A DNA stretch of 64,000 nt, taken from Sphingomonadales bacterium. GTDB lineage: Bacteria > Pseudomonadota > Alphaproteobacteria > SMXS01. Each line of letters opens with the position of its first letter. Position 1 is the stretch's first letter. Made by a program: the position numbers and the translations under genes. Below the pieces are notes generated by a model. That model worked only from the letters and a program-made list of their open reading frames with translations. It was not told the origin of the DNA and did no database searches. The stretch covers positions 22,433 through 86,432 of the forward strand of contig JALHLV010000019.1 in assembly GCA_022844405.1 (NCBI GenBank). Reading direction: 5' to 3'. Shown here one piece after another: positions 31,773 through 45,389 of the stretch.

Positions 31773-32597
31773 TCAGTTCAAGTCTCTTCTGAGCGTCTCC
31801 ATCAGCTTCCGCGCCTGCTGCTGGATCGCCGCCTCCGGCTTCAGGCCGAGGCACGTTTCCGCCGCTTCCCTCGCGCCCTTCAGCTGGCCGGACTGGGCCT
31901 GGATGGCGGCGCTTTCCAGCCATAGGCGCGCATCCGCCGGGGCGATCAGCAGCATGCGCTGCATGACCTGCAGGCCGCGCGCCTGGTTGCCGCCTTGCAG
32001 GGCACGGCCGCGGATGTTGTTCAGGAGGCGCAGCAGCACCGCGCGGTCGGGCATGGGCTCGTAGTATTTCGGCTCAAGCTCGGCGTCCGGACCCACATAG
32101 GTTTTCAGCATCTGGCGCAGCGCCGGCGGCTCGACGGTGACGCCGGCGTGGAACGGGTCGAGGATCACCCGGTCGGATTCGCCGTCGAGGCGCAGCACGA
32201 AATGGCCGGGGAAATCCAGGCCCCACGCCTGCCATCCGGCGCGGCGCGCGGTTTCGATGTAGAGGATGGCGAGCGCCACGGGCAGGCCCTTCCTGCGGTC
32301 TATCACCGCCATCAGATCAGCGTTGACCATGTCGTCATAGGTGTCGCGGTCGCCGCCATAGCCGTGCTCGATGTGGATCACGGTTGACAGCGCGTCGCCC
32401 CGGTCGGCGGCGCACCACATCACGCGGTTCACCAGGCCGGCGGCCAAATCGTCCAGATGGCGCAGATACGGCCCGACCTCGCGGCCCGGGTGGTCGAGGG
32501 CGGCGAGCAGGAGCGCGGCCTCGGCGAGCGGCATCGTGGCGCCGTCCGCCGCACCGATCTCGCGCAGCCGCGCCTCGTACTCGTCAGTTCCGGTCAT
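31773..32597 (-). CDS. SirB1 family protein (transglutaminase-like with TPR)
   Basis: A 274-residue protein. It has a Transglut_core2 domain with the visible DRRKGLPVALAILYIETARRAGWQAWGLDFPGHFVLRLDG segment, where the Cys of papain-type transglutaminases is absent (ILYIETARRAG) but His is present (GHFVLR), then TPR-like helices at about 210-274 (GLQVMQRMLLIAPADARLWLESAAIQAQSGQLKGAREAAETCL). The name SirB1 comes from an enteric regulator whose mechanism is unknown. It overlaps the P450 stop by 4 nt, so the two genes are coupled. Confidence 0.88.
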   Translation of the reverse strand: MTGTDEYEARLREIGAADGATMPLAEAALLLAALDHPGREVGPYLRHLDDLAAGLVNRVMWCAADRGDALSTVIHIEHGYGGDRDTYDDMVNADLMAVIDRRKGLPVALAILYIETARRAGWQAWGLDFPGHFVLRLDGESDRVILDPFHAGVTVEPPALRQMLKTYVGPDAELEPKYYEPMPDRAVLLRLLNNIRGRALQGGNQARGLQVMQRMLLIAPADARLWLESAAIQAQSGQLKGAREAAETCLGLKPEAAIQQQARKLMETLRRDLN

Positions 32598-33871
32598 TCG
32601 GCGGCCTGCGAGACCTCCGCCCGGTCGAACGTCAGCCGCAACTGCTTCAGGCCGCGCAGGATGAAGTTGGGATGGTACTCCAGCTTCTCGTGGCCGTCCG
32701 CCAGCCTGATGTTGGCGAGGCGCCGCAGCAGGGTGCGGAAGCCCAGGAACATCTCCTCGCGCGCCAGCATGGCGCCGACGCAGAAATGCACGCCGACGCC
32801 GAAGGCGATCTGGGCGCCGGCGTTGCGGCGGCAGACGTCGAGCGCGTCGGGCTCGGCGAACACCTTGTCGTCCCGGTTGGCCGCGGCCCAGCGCAAATTG
32901 ACCAGCGAACCGGCGGGAATCTCGTGGCCGCCCAGCACCGTATCGCGCGTGGTCACCCGGAACAGGCCGGCGACCGGCGATTCGAGGCGCAGCACCTCCT
33001 CGCAGAAGGTGCGCATCAGCTTGTCGTCGCCGCCTTTCAGCAGGGCGAGCTGGTCCGGGTTCTCCAGCAACAGCACCATGCCGGCGGCGAACGCGTTGGT
33101 GGTGGTCTCGTTGCCCGCCACCAGCAGCTGCTGGATGATCGACAGCAGTTCGGCGCCGTTGAGCGGCCGGCCTTCCGGATTGCCGTCCTCCTCCAGCCGG
33201 GCGTTGACCAGGTCGCTGAGGATGTCGTCCTTCGGGTCGGCGCGCCGTTCCTCCATGCGCTCGAGGAAGTAGCGCTGGAACTCGATCACCAGCCTGGCGC
33301 GGGCCAGTTCGGCTTCCAGCCCGATGTTGAGGCCGATGGGCACGGAAGCATCGGACCAGTCCTTGAACTTCTGCATGTCCGAACGTGGCACGCCCAACTG
33401 GTCGGCGATGATGTAGATGGGCAGCTTGATCGCGAATTCGGCAACGAACTCCACCTCGCCCTTGCCAATGAAATCGTCGATCAGCTCATCGACGATCTGC
33501 TGGATGTAGCCCTGCATGCCCCGCACGCGCCCGGCGGTGAACGCCCGGTTGACCAGGTTGCGGTAGCGTGTGTGCAGCGGCGGATCGGCTGAAATGAGGG
33601 TGCTGGCGAAAAGCAGTCCCTCCTTCCGATACAACTCGACCACCTCGGGATAGGCGCCGGGTCCGCCGCCGGAAGCGGCCTGGTTGATCTGGCTGGAGAA
33701 CACCTCGGTGTTGCGCACCGCCTCCATCACCAGGTCGTAGCGGGTGACGATGAAAAAGCCGGTCTGCGGGATGCGGTAGACCGGCGCCTGCTCGCGCAGC
33801 GCCCGGTACGCCGGAAACGGGCATTCGAGCGTGCCCTGTTCCATGAGGTTGAAGCTCGTCAGATCCGTCAT
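32594..33871 (-). CDS. cytochrome P450
   Basis: A 425-residue P450 of the bacterial soluble class. The I-helix is VAGNETTTNAF, K-helix ExxR is EEVLRLESP, PERF region DALDVCRRNAG, and the heme loop FGVGVHFCVGAMLAREE with C364. The start at 33871 (MTDLTSFNLMEQGT) has a GGGAGAGG RBS; the frame extends upstream another 75 codons without P450 similarity. It differs clearly from the P450 at 12277 in the substrate-recognition regions, so the two are not recent duplicates. Substrate unknown. Coupled to the SirB1 gene downstream. Confidence 0.9.
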   Translation of the reverse strand: MTDLTSFNLMEQGTLECPFPAYRALREQAPVYRIPQTGFFIVTRYDLVMEAVRNTEVFSSQINQAASGGGPGAYPEVVELYRKEGLLFASTLISADPPLHTRYRNLVNRAFTAGRVRGMQGYIQQIVDELIDDFIGKGEVEFVAEFAIKLPIYIIADQLGVPRSDMQKFKDWSDASVPIGLNIGLEAELARARLVIEFQRYFLERMEERRADPKDDILSDLVNARLEEDGNPEGRPLNGAELLSIIQQLLVAGNETTTNAFAAGMVLLLENPDQLALLKGGDDKLMRTFCEEVLRLESPVAGLFRVTTRDTVLGGHEIPAGSLVNLRWAAANRDDKVFAEPDALDVCRRNAGAQIAFGVGVHFCVGAMLAREEMFLGFRTLLRRLANIRLADGHEKLEYHPNFILRGLKQLRLTFDRAEVSQAAE

Positions 33872-34172
33872 CGCGTCCTCTCCCACAAGCGCCGTTTCGG
33901 CCTTGAAACCGCCATTTCCGGGGCGATGGAGTGTAACCCGCGAGGCCCCGGACCGATAGATAAACTGGTTGCCGAGCCCTGGGAAAAAAGGTAAGTAATG
34001 CTGATATAAATCGGCGGGTTCGCCGGTTGAATGGCGCAGGATTGCCGGAAGCTCCCGCGGCCCCATGTTCCGATATGGCTGACGCATGGCAGCCAAGGAA
34101 ATCTGGGGCTTTGGTTGCTCCCGGCGAATCGGTACTCTTAACGGCCTTTAAGAAAAGACCGGAGAACGCCCC
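33872..34172. other. 301-bp divergent promoter region between P450 and gltB
   Basis: No gene is visible here. The gltB-side half has a weak candidate promoter (TTGGTT at 34111-34116 and TACTCT at 34133-34138, spacer 16), and a GGAGA RBS lies just before the GTG at 34173. A/T-rich patches at 33980-34015 could hold the other promoter or an activator site (gltB is often under Lrp/NtrC-type control elsewhere; not shown here). Confidence 0.35.
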
Positions 34173-38894
<4,722 letters not shown>

Positions 38895-38895
38895 C

Positions 38896-40314
38896 ATGGG
38901 AAAGCCGACCGGCTTCAAGGAATTCGACCGTCTCGACCGCAAATACGCCCCGGTCGAGGAGCGGGTGACGCACTACAACGACTTCGTCATCCCGCTGCCG
39001 GCCGAGGAGCTGAACAGGCAGGCCGCGCGCTGCATGGATTGCGGTATCCCGTACTGTCACAACGGCTGTCCGGTCAACAACATCATCCCGGACTTCAACG
39101 ACCTGGTGTACCGCAACGAGTGGAAGGAGGCGTTCGTCACGCTGGATTCCACCAACAACTTTCCCGAGTTCACCGGCCGCATCTGCCCGGCGCCGTGCGA
39201 GGCGTCGTGCACGCTGAACATCGACGACAAGCCGGTCACCATCAAGACCATCGAATGCGCGATCATCGACCGGGCGTTCCAGGAAGGCTGGGTGGTGCCG
39301 CGTTCGGCGCCGTTCCGCACCGGCAAGACGGTCGCCGTGGTCGGCTCCGGTCCGGCCGGCATGGCCGCCGCCCAGCAGCTCGCCCGCGTCGGCCATGACG
39401 TGACGCTCTACGAGCGGCATCGCAAGATCGGCGGCCTGCTGCGCTACGGCATTCCCGATTTCAAGATGGAAAAGCATGTCATCGACCGCCGCGTGGCGCA
39501 GATGGAAGCCGAGGGCGTTCGGTTCGAGACCGGCGTGCATGTGGGCGTCGATATCGACGCGAACGACCTGATGAAGAAGTTCGACGCGGTGCTGCTGACC
39601 GGCGGCGCCGAGAAGGCCCGCGACCTGCCCGTGCCCGGCCGCGAACTCGACGGCATCGAGTTCGCCATGGACTTCCTGCCGCAGCAGAACCGCCGCGTCG
39701 GCGGCGAGCCGGTCGGCAACGTCAAGGAAATCCTGGCCGGCGGCAAGAACGTCGTCGTCATCGGCGGCGGCGACACCGGTTCCGACTGCATCGGCACCAG
39801 CTTCCGCCAGGGCGCCCTGTCGGTGACCCAGATCGAGATCATGCCGCAGCCGCCCGAGCGCGAGAACAAGCCGCTGGTGTGGCCGAACTGGCCCATGAAG
39901 ATGCGCACCTCGTCGTCGCAGGCCGAAGGCGCCGAGCGCGACTTCGCGGTCAACACGGTGAGCTTCGAAGGCGAGAACGGCCGCGTCACCGGCCTCAACT
40001 GCATCCGCGTCGACGAGCGTATGCAGCCGATCCCCGGCACCGAATTCCGCATCCCGGCCGACCTGGTGCTGCTCGCCATGGGCTTCGTCAGCCCGGTGCA
40101 CGAAGGCATGATCGAGCAGCTCGGCGTGACGCTTGATCCCCGCGGCAACGTGGGCGCCGACACGGTGCGCTACCAGACCTCCATCGACAAGGTCTTCGCT
40201 GCCGGCGACATGCGCCGCGGCCAGTCGCTGGTCGTCTGGGCCATCCGTGAAGGCCGCCAGGCCGCCCGCGCCGTGGACCTGTGGCTGATGGGCACGACGG
40301 AACTGCCGCGGTAA
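38896..40314 (+). CDS. gltD: glutamate synthase (NADPH), small subunit
   Basis: A 472-residue GltD. The N-terminal cysteines [17 protein letters not shown] and CPAPCEASC hold the two [4Fe-4S] clusters; the FAD motif is [16 protein letters not shown] and the NADPH-binding motif [13 protein letters not shown]. It feeds electrons from NADPH to GltB. The start codon ATG is only 1 nt after the gltB stop, indicating an obligatory operon. A palindromic repeat follows at 40340. Confidence 0.97.
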   Translation: MGKPTGFKEFDRLDRKYAPVEERVTHYNDFVIPLPAEELNRQAARCMDCGIPYCHNGCPVNNIIPDFNDLVYRNEWKEAFVTLDSTNNFPEFTGRICPAPCEASCTLNIDDKPVTIKTIECAIIDRAFQEGWVVPRSAPFRTGKTVAVVGSGPAGMAAAQQLARVGHDVTLYERHRKIGGLLRYGIPDFKMEKHVIDRRVAQMEAEGVRFETGVHVGVDIDANDLMKKFDAVLLTGGAEKARDLPVPGRELDGIEFAMDFLPQQNRRVGGEPVGNVKEILAGGKNVVVIGGGDTGSDCIGTSFRQGALSVTQIEIMPQPPERENKPLVWPNWPMKMRTSSSQAEGAERDFAVNTVSFEGENGRVTGLNCIRVDERMQPIPGTEFRIPADLVLLAMGFVSPVHEGMIEQLGVTLDPRGNVGADTVRYQTSIDKVFAAGDMRRGQSLVVWAIREGRQAARAVDLWLMGTTELPR

Positions 40315-40339
40315 GGCAGAAGACCAAGGACATCGCCGC

Positions 40340-40432
40340 CCTCCCTTCTCCCCGCCGGGGAGAAGGTGGCGCGCAGCGCCGGATGAGGGGCAAGCCGCGC
40401 CAGCGGCTTCCGGACCGCAGCGCACCTGCCCC
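40340..40432. repeat. palindromic repeat (CCTTCTCCCCG family)
   Basis: A perfect 23-bp palindrome, arms CCTTCTCCCCG/CGGGGAGAAGG around one base, lies at 40344-40366. It is followed by a second hairpin GGCGC-GCA-GCGCC (40368-40380) and GGATGAGGGG; a CCCCTG segment closes the block about 40430. The block resembles a known alphaproteobacterial family with GGATGAGGGG ends (from memory). It probably acts as the gltBD terminator. Confidence 0.8.
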
Positions 40433-40488
40433 CTGTCCGCGTCCTGAATCACCCGTTAAACTCTCCGTCGAACAAGGGGAGAGACGCC

Positions 40489-41013
40489 ATGAGCCAGCCA
40501 GCCTTCAACTACGACAACGTCAAGGGCTACACCCTGGACGAGGACGCCGAGCGCGAGCTGATCGCGGCGCAGAACGAGTGCACCTTCATGTGGTCCACCA
40601 AGGAAGGCTGGCCCGTCGGCGTGATCATGTCCTACATCTTCGAGCAGGGCTGTTTCTGGCTGTCGGTGTCGTCGCTGCGCGTGCGCGTGCAGGCCGTCGA
40701 GCGCGACCCGCGTGTGTCCATCGCCATCACCAGCAAGGGCACCAGCACCCTGGGCAGCCGGGCGCTGACCTACAAGGGCACCTGCGAGGTTTTCAAGGAC
40801 CAGGCCACCATCGACTGGTTCCTGCCGCTGCTCGCCAAGCGCCTGCGCGCCGGTGACGAGGCAGCCCAGAAGCTGTTCGTGAAGCTGAACGACACCCCCA
40901 ACCGCCGCGTCCTGAAGGTGACCCCGGTCAAGCGCATCGGCTATGACGGCCAGAAGATGCGCAAGGCGACGGAGGAAGCAGTGGCGGCGGGCCGGGAGAT
41001 CGGGCCGAGCTGA
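40489..41013 (+). CDS. pyridoxamine 5'-phosphate oxidase-like flavin-binding protein
   Basis: A 174-residue PNPOx-fold (split-barrel) protein: the start MSQPAFNYDNVKGYTLDED, FMWSTKEGWPVGVIMSYIFEQGCFWLSVSSLRVRVQAV, and TYKGTCEVFKDQATIDWFLPLLAKRLR. These proteins bind FMN or F420, but the true PdxH active-site residues are not evident, so it is not likely to be a PLP-pathway enzyme. It is followed 7 nt later by a convergent reductase gene. Confidence 0.85.
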   Translation: MSQPAFNYDNVKGYTLDEDAERELIAAQNECTFMWSTKEGWPVGVIMSYIFEQGCFWLSVSSLRVRVQAVERDPRVSIAITSKGTSTLGSRALTYKGTCEVFKDQATIDWFLPLLAKRLRAGDEAAQKLFVKLNDTPNRRVLKVTPVKRIGYDGQKMRKATEEAVAAGREIGPS

Positions 41014-41020
41014 TCGGCGG

Positions 41021-42040
41021 CTAAACCTTCACCATCACCTTGCCCCTGTTCGAGCCGTCGAACAGGCGGTGATAGGCCTTCAGCGTGTTCTCCAGGCCGT
41101 CGACCAGCTCGACGTTGTAGGTGAGCCTGCCGGCGCGGTGCCAGTCCATCAGCGTCTTCTCGATCTCGCCGCACTGGCCGAAGAAGTCCGGCGAGAAGAA
41201 GCCCTGGACCGTGGCGCGCTTCATCAGCAGCTGGTCGAAATTGGTCGGGCCGGGGCGCTTCTGGGTGTCGGCATATTGCGACACCAGGCCGCAGATGGCG
41301 ATGCGCGCATACATGGCCATGTGGCCCATGATGGTATCGAGCACCGCGCCGCCCACATTGTCGAAATAGACGTCGACGCCGTTCGGGCACAGCACGTTGA
41401 GTTCGTGCGACAGGTTCTGCTGCCGGTAGTTGATGGCGTGGTCGAACCCAAGGTCCTCGGTGAGCCAGCGGCATTTTTCCTCGCGGCTGGTGAGGCCGAT
41501 GACCCTGCAGCCCAGGTTGCGCGCCACCTGCCCGGCCAGCGATCCGGTGGCGCCCGCGGCCGCCGAGACCACGACCGTCTCGCCCCGCTTGGCCTTGCCG
41601 ACGTCGACGATGCCGGCATAGGCGGTCCAGCCGTTGGGGCCGCCCATGGCCAGGTAGGCCGGCAGGTCGATGTCGTCCTCCACCGGCAGCTTCTGGAACA
41701 GGCCCGACTTCTCGCTGGCCAGCGAATAGTCGGCCCAGTGGCCGAAGGTGCGCAGCCGGTCGCCGACGGCGAAATCCTTGTGCCTCGACTCCACCACCTC
41801 GCCGATCATCATGCCGGCCATGGGCATGCCGACCGGCACGGGTGGCTGATAACCATCGGTGCGCGGCCCCATCCACATGCGGGTGCCCGCGTCCATCGAC
41901 AGGTAGAGCGCCTTCACCAGCACCTGGCCGTCGGCCGGTGACGGGATGTTGCCGTGCTGGTGGAACTCCAGCGCGCTTTCGAAATCGTCGCCGACGGGCC
42001 GGCGCGCCAGCACCCAGTTGCGGTTGGTGTTGGAGGTCAT
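41021..42040 (-). CDS. NADP-dependent oxidoreductase (zinc-free MDR; curcumin reductase/leukotriene B4 12-HD-like)
   Basis: A 339-residue zinc-independent MDR reductase of the double-bond reductase branch: NRNWVLARRPVG start, LYLSMDAGTRMWM, VPVGMPMAGMMIGEVVES and the Rossmann motif AAAGATGSLAGQVARNLGC; FDNVGGAVLDTIMGHM is a family hallmark. It reduces C=C bonds of alpha,beta-unsaturated carbonyls with NADPH. The start at 42040 follows GGGGAC; a short upstream extension was rejected. Single gene, convergent with the flavin-binding protein gene and divergent from the dipeptidase gene. Confidence 0.9.
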   Translation of the reverse strand: MTSNTNRNWVLARRPVGDDFESALEFHQHGNIPSPADGQVLVKALYLSMDAGTRMWMGPRTDGYQPPVPVGMPMAGMMIGEVVESRHKDFAVGDRLRTFGHWADYSLASEKSGLFQKLPVEDDIDLPAYLAMGGPNGWTAYAGIVDVGKAKRGETVVVSAAAGATGSLAGQVARNLGCRVIGLTSREEKCRWLTEDLGFDHAINYRQQNLSHELNVLCPNGVDVYFDNVGGAVLDTIMGHMAMYARIAICGLVSQYADTQKRPGPTNFDQLLMKRATVQGFFSPDFFGQCGEIEKTLMDWHRAGRLTYNVELVDGLENTLKAYHRLFDGSNRGKVMVKV

Positions 42041-42123
42041 GGCTGTCCCCGTTGTTTCGCCGCAGCTTAGCACGTTGCACCGAGGCGGGTGCGGCGATAG
42101 CGTCAGGTGAAGGCAAGAGGGGA

Positions 42124-43461
42124 ATGAAGATGCGCATCGCCACAGGTCCCCTCTCCCTTTGGGAGAGGGTTAGGGTGAGGGGCGATGCCCGCCCAGCGCA
42201 CGGTCGCGTCTCTTCATCGATATCGCCCCTCACCCTACCCTCTCCCAGAGGGAGAGGGTTCATCGGAGTGGTGGCGATGATGGTGGCCCTTTCCACCCCC
42301 GCCCTCGCCGACGACGCCGCGGCCATCCATGCGCGCGCCCTGACGCTCGACACCCACATCGACATCCCCGCCGACTATGCCACGCCGAAGCACGATCCCG
42401 GCGTGAGGGGCGACATGCAGGTCGATTTGCCGAAAATGGCCGAGGGAAAGCTCGATGCCGGGTTCTTCATCGTCTATGTGGGCCAGGGGCCGGAGACGCC
42501 CGAAGGCTACGCGGACGCCTACAAACAAGCGGTCCAGAAGTTCGACGCCATCCACCGGCAAGCCGGGCAGTATCCCGACCGGATCGAGATGGCGCTGTCG
42601 CCCGACGACGTGGAGCGCATCGCCGGCGCGGGCAAGCTGGCGGCATGCATCGGCGTGGAGAATCTCTATCCGGCCGGGCCGGACACCTCGAAGATCGCCG
42701 AGTTTTACCGGCGCGGCGCCCGCTACATGTCGCTGACCCATTCGGGCGACAACCACCTGGCCGACAGCGCCAACCTGCAGGGGCAGCTCGACCAGCCGTC
42801 GGCGGAAGTCCATGGCGGCCTGACCGGCATGGGGCGCGCGGCCATCGCCGAGATGAACCGGCTGGGCGTGATGGTGGACGTGTCGCACAGCTCGGAAGCG
42901 ACCACCCTGCAGGCGGTCGAGGCGTCACGGGCGCCGGTGATCGCCTCCCATTCGGCGCTGCGCGGCGTCTACGATATCCCGCGCAACCTCAGCGACACCG
43001 CGCTGAAGGCGCTGGCGGCCAAGGGCGGTGTGGTGCAGGTGGTGGCGTTCGACAGCTATCTGCGGGCGCCCAGGCCCGAGAAGGTCGCCGCCACGAAGGC
43101 GCTGCGCGAGGAACTGGGCCTGACCACGCCCGCCGCATGGAAGGCGATCACCGACGATCAGCGCAAGACCTACATGGCGCGGCTGAAGGAACTGCATGCG
43201 CAGTACGGGCGCGCCAGCGTCAGCGACCTCGCCGACCACATCGACTACGCGGTGAAGGAGGTCGGCATCGACCATGTCGGCATCGCCTCGGACTTCGGCG
43301 GCGGCGGCGGCATCGCCGGCTGGGAGGACGCGTCCGAAACCGCCAACGTCACCGCCGAACTGGTCAGGCGCGGCTATTCGGAAGCCGACATCGCCAGGCT
43401 GTGGAGCGGCAACCTGCTGCGCGTCTGGCGCGCGGTGGAGGCTGCGGCCGGCCCAAAATGA
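42124..43461 (+). CDS. membrane dipeptidase (peptidase M19) with repeat-interrupted signal peptide
   Basis: A 445-residue renal-dipeptidase family metallopeptidase. The first zinc motif is LDTHIDIPADYA (HxD); further ligand segments are CIGVENLYPAG (Glu), MSLTHSGDNHLADSAN, MVDVSHSSEATTLQ and IASHSALRGV. The gene begins MKMRIATG, then 37 residues encoded by a palindromic repeat (42148-42258), then FIGVVAMMVALSTPALADDAA, the second half of a normal signal peptide. The start ATG at 42124 has AGAGGGGA upstream. If the repeat is removed, a perfect 25-residue signal peptide results. It cleaves dipeptides, including D-amino acid dipeptides in other bacteria. Export of this version is in doubt. Confidence 0.85.
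   Translation: MKMRIATGPLSLWERVRVRGDARPAHGRVSSSISPLTLPSPRGRGFIGVVAMMVALSTPALADDAAAIHARALTLDTHIDIPADYATPKHDPGVRGDMQVDLPKMAEGKLDAGFFIVYVGQGPETPEGYADAYKQAVQKFDAIHRQAGQYPDRIEMALSPDDVERIAGAGKLAACIGVENLYPAGPDTSKIAEFYRRGARYMSLTHSGDNHLADSANLQGQLDQPSAEVHGGLTGMGRAAIAEMNRLGVMVDVSHSSEATTLQAVEASRAPVIASHSALRGVYDIPRNLSDTALKALAAKGGVVQVVAFDSYLRAPRPEKVAATKALREELGLTTPAAWKAITDDQRKTYMARLKELHAQYGRASVSDLADHIDYAVKEVGIDHVGIASDFGGGGGIAGWEDASETANVTAELVRRGYSEADIARLWSGNLLRVWRAVEAAAGPK
42148..42258. repeat. 111-bp palindromic repeat inserted in frame in the dipeptidase gene
   Basis: The arms begin CCCCTCTCCCTTTGGGAGAGG and end with CCTCTCCCAGAGGGAGAGGG; inner segments GGTGAGGGGCGAT and ATCGCCCCTCACC pair. Length is exactly 37 codons and no stop occurs in the dipeptidase frame. 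Confidence 0.85.
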
Positions 43462-43482
43462 TCAGTTCGGCGCAGGGTTCCG

Positions 43483-44619
43483 CTACTGCGGCGATTCCTG
43501 GCGGCCGGAAACCCCGTCATCCTCCTCGTCTACGATCGGTTTCCCGGTGGTCAGGGTCAGCGCCTGGGTGGGCGAGGCGAAGGTGGTTCCCTCTTCCTCG
43601 ACGATCTCCTTGATGCGCAATGCCAGCTCCTCCTTGGCGAGCTGCCATTCGCCGGCGTCCGGCGTGGTGGTGAAGCACTGCACCGTCATGTCGATGCTGG
43701 AGGTGGTGAGGCTGTCGATCCGCACGGCAATGCCGTCATGAGAGAACGCGTCGTTGCCCTTGATGTATTCCTCGATCTCCTGCCGGACGGCGCGGAGCTG
43801 GGCGACGGTGGCGCGGTGATCCAGGCTGATCTTCCAGTTGATATGGCGCGCGGTGAAGCGGCTGAGATTTGCCACCGCGCCGTCGGCCAGTTTGGAGTTC
43901 GGCAGGAACACCGGCGCCTTGTCGCCGCGGCGGATCGAGGTCGAGCGGAATCCGATGGTCTCCACCGTGCCCTCGAGCCCATCGACCGAAACCGTGTCGC
44001 CCTTGGCGAAGCGCTTTTCGGACAGGATGGCCATGCCGGCGATCAGGTTCTTGAACAGATCCTGGGCGCCCAGCGCCACGGCGACGCCGAACAGGCCCAG
44101 GCCGGCGAGCAGCGGCCCGACCTGGATGCCCCACATCTCGAGCACGATGGCGGCGCCGATGAACGCGATGACCAGGCGCACGGCCTTGACCACCCAGTCG
44201 ACCGTCGCCGCGCCCAGCACGTCCTGCAGCGGCTGGATCGCCCGGCTGAGCGGCATGATGGCGCGGTAGATCGCCCAGAAGATGGTGAACGCGACCAGCG
44301 AGCGGACGATCAGCTCGAGCGTCACCCAGTATTGCGGCGACGGATCGAGGAACCGGAACGCCAGATAGAGGCCGAGAATGACCGGCACGAGACGCAGCGG
44401 CGGCGCGATGGCCTCGAGCACCACGTCGTCGAAGCGGTTCTGCGTGCGCGCGGTCACGCGCCGCAGGTTGGCGACGACGACGCGGGAGAACAGCCGCCGG
44501 GCGACCACCGCGAGCACGACGATCAGGATGGCGATCAGGATGTCGCCCACGGTGGTGCCGAGCAGGCCGTGGTTCCACACGTCCAGCGCCTGCGTCCAGA
44601 AATCGTTCACCCGGTCCAT
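43483..44619 (-). CDS. mechanosensitive ion channel family protein (MscS type)
   Basis: A 378-residue MscS-like channel. Five hydrophobic segments precede the conserved MscS core: TM helix (VGPLLAGLGLFGVAVALGAQDLFKNLIAGMAILSE) with the A/G-rich pore helix, the beta domain (FAKGDTVSVDGLEGTVETIGFRSTSIRRGDKAPVFLPNSKLADGAVANLSRF), and an alpha/beta C-terminus. It releases osmolytes on hypo-osmotic shock. The gene is divergent from the ECF sigma gene and convergent with the dipeptidase gene. Confidence 0.92.
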   Translation of the reverse strand: MDRVNDFWTQALDVWNHGLLGTTVGDILIAILIVVLAVVARRLFSRVVVANLRRVTARTQNRFDDVVLEAIAPPLRLVPVILGLYLAFRFLDPSPQYWVTLELIVRSLVAFTIFWAIYRAIMPLSRAIQPLQDVLGAATVDWVVKAVRLVIAFIGAAIVLEMWGIQVGPLLAGLGLFGVAVALGAQDLFKNLIAGMAILSEKRFAKGDTVSVDGLEGTVETIGFRSTSIRRGDKAPVFLPNSKLADGAVANLSRFTARHINWKISLDHRATVAQLRAVRQEIEEYIKGNDAFSHDGIAVRIDSLTTSSIDMTVQCFTTTPDAGEWQLAKEELALRIKEIVEEEGTTFASPTQALTLTTGKPIVDEEDDGVSGRQESPQ

Positions 44620-44686
44620 GCCCAGCCTTCACGTGCGTTTCGGATCGACAGGACATAATGCCACGTCAGGCCAAAAAGGTGCCCGT

Positions 44687-44716
44687 TGATCCGCCGGGCC
44701 GCCATGCGCGTATGAC
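44687..44716 (+). promoter_or_regulatory. candidate ECF-type promoter upstream of the sigma gene
   Basis: TGATCC (44687-44692) and TATGAC (44711-44716) are 18 bp apart, 23 nt before the ATG at 44739. The TGATCC -35 is the known consensus for RpoE/ChrR-type ECF sigma factors in Rhodobacter. A same-layout copy lies upstream of the photolyase gene. Confidence 0.5.
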
Positions 44717-44738
44717 ACAGCGCAAGAATGAGGCATAG

Positions 44739-45389
44739 ATGACACAGGCGATCGCAGTCACTACCATCGGCCGGGCGCACGCCCCCTGGCGCTGCACGGG
44801 AAGAGCTGGAGGCATGCAGCAACGGACCGTTACGCACCCCGAACAGTCGAGACGTCTCGAAGCGCTGGTGCTGGCGATCGCGCTTCACCGTGACCGGAGT
44901 GCCTTCATCGAGTTGTTCGGCCATTTCGCACCTCGCCTGAAGGCGTTCATGCTGCGCGGCGGCGCCGACCCCGAAACCGCCGAGGAAATCGCCCAGGAAG
45001 CCATGATCACCGTCTGGAACAAGGCGGAGCAGTTCGACCCCGCCCGCGCCGCGCTGTCGACCTGGATCTTTACCATCGCCCGCAACAAGCGCATCGACAT
45101 GCTGCGCCGCCAGGTGCGGCCCGAGATCGATCCGCTCGACCTCGCCGCGATCGAGCAGGAGCCCGCGGCGGACACACGGCTGGCGCTGGCGCAGGCGTCG
45201 GCCGACTTGCGCGGCTCCATCGCCCTGCTGCCCGCCGAGCAGCGGCAGGTGCTGCAGCTGGCGTTCTTCGAGGACAAGTCCCACGGCGACATCTCGGCCG
45301 AGCTGGGCCTGCCGCTGGGGACGGTGAAGTCCCGCATCCGGCTGGCGCTCGCCCGGTTGCGCGGCATGATCGCGGAGCACAAGCCATGA
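44739..45389 (+). CDS. ECF sigma factor (RpoE/ECF11-type)
   Basis: A 216-residue sigma-70 family member with region 2 (ALVLAIALHRDRSAFIELFGHFAPRLKAFMLRGGADPETAEEIAQEAMITVWNKAEQFDPARAALSTWIFTIARNKRIDMLRRQ) and region 4 (LPAEQRQVLQLAFFEDKSHGDISAELGLPLGTVKSRIRLALARLR), no region 3. The N-terminal ~25 residues are extra and the true start could be the ATG at 44814 (no good RBS there). It is coupled by 4 nt to the anti-sigma gene downstream. The gene context (anti-sigma ChrR, cfa, photolyase) supports a role in singlet-oxygen/photo-oxidative response. Confidence 0.92.
   Translation: MTQAIAVTTIGRAHAPWRCTGRAGGMQQRTVTHPEQSRRLEALVLAIALHRDRSAFIELFGHFAPRLKAFMLRGGADPETAEEIAQEAMITVWNKAEQFDPARAALSTWIFTIARNKRIDMLRRQVRPEIDPLDLAAIEQEPAADTRLALAQASADLRGSIALLPAEQRQVLQLAFFEDKSHGDISAELGLPLGTVKSRIRLALARLRGMIAEHKP

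Noticed and set aside
34142..34161. CGGCCTTTaagaAAAGACCG near-palindrome before gltB as a regulator site
   Set aside because: Only a partial palindrome and no second copy; kept as background.
41842..42123. N-terminal 94-residue extension of the dipeptidase frame
   Set aside because: The first 94 residues have no motif and lie over the divergent MDR reductase; the ATG at 42124 has an RBS and fits the signal peptide.
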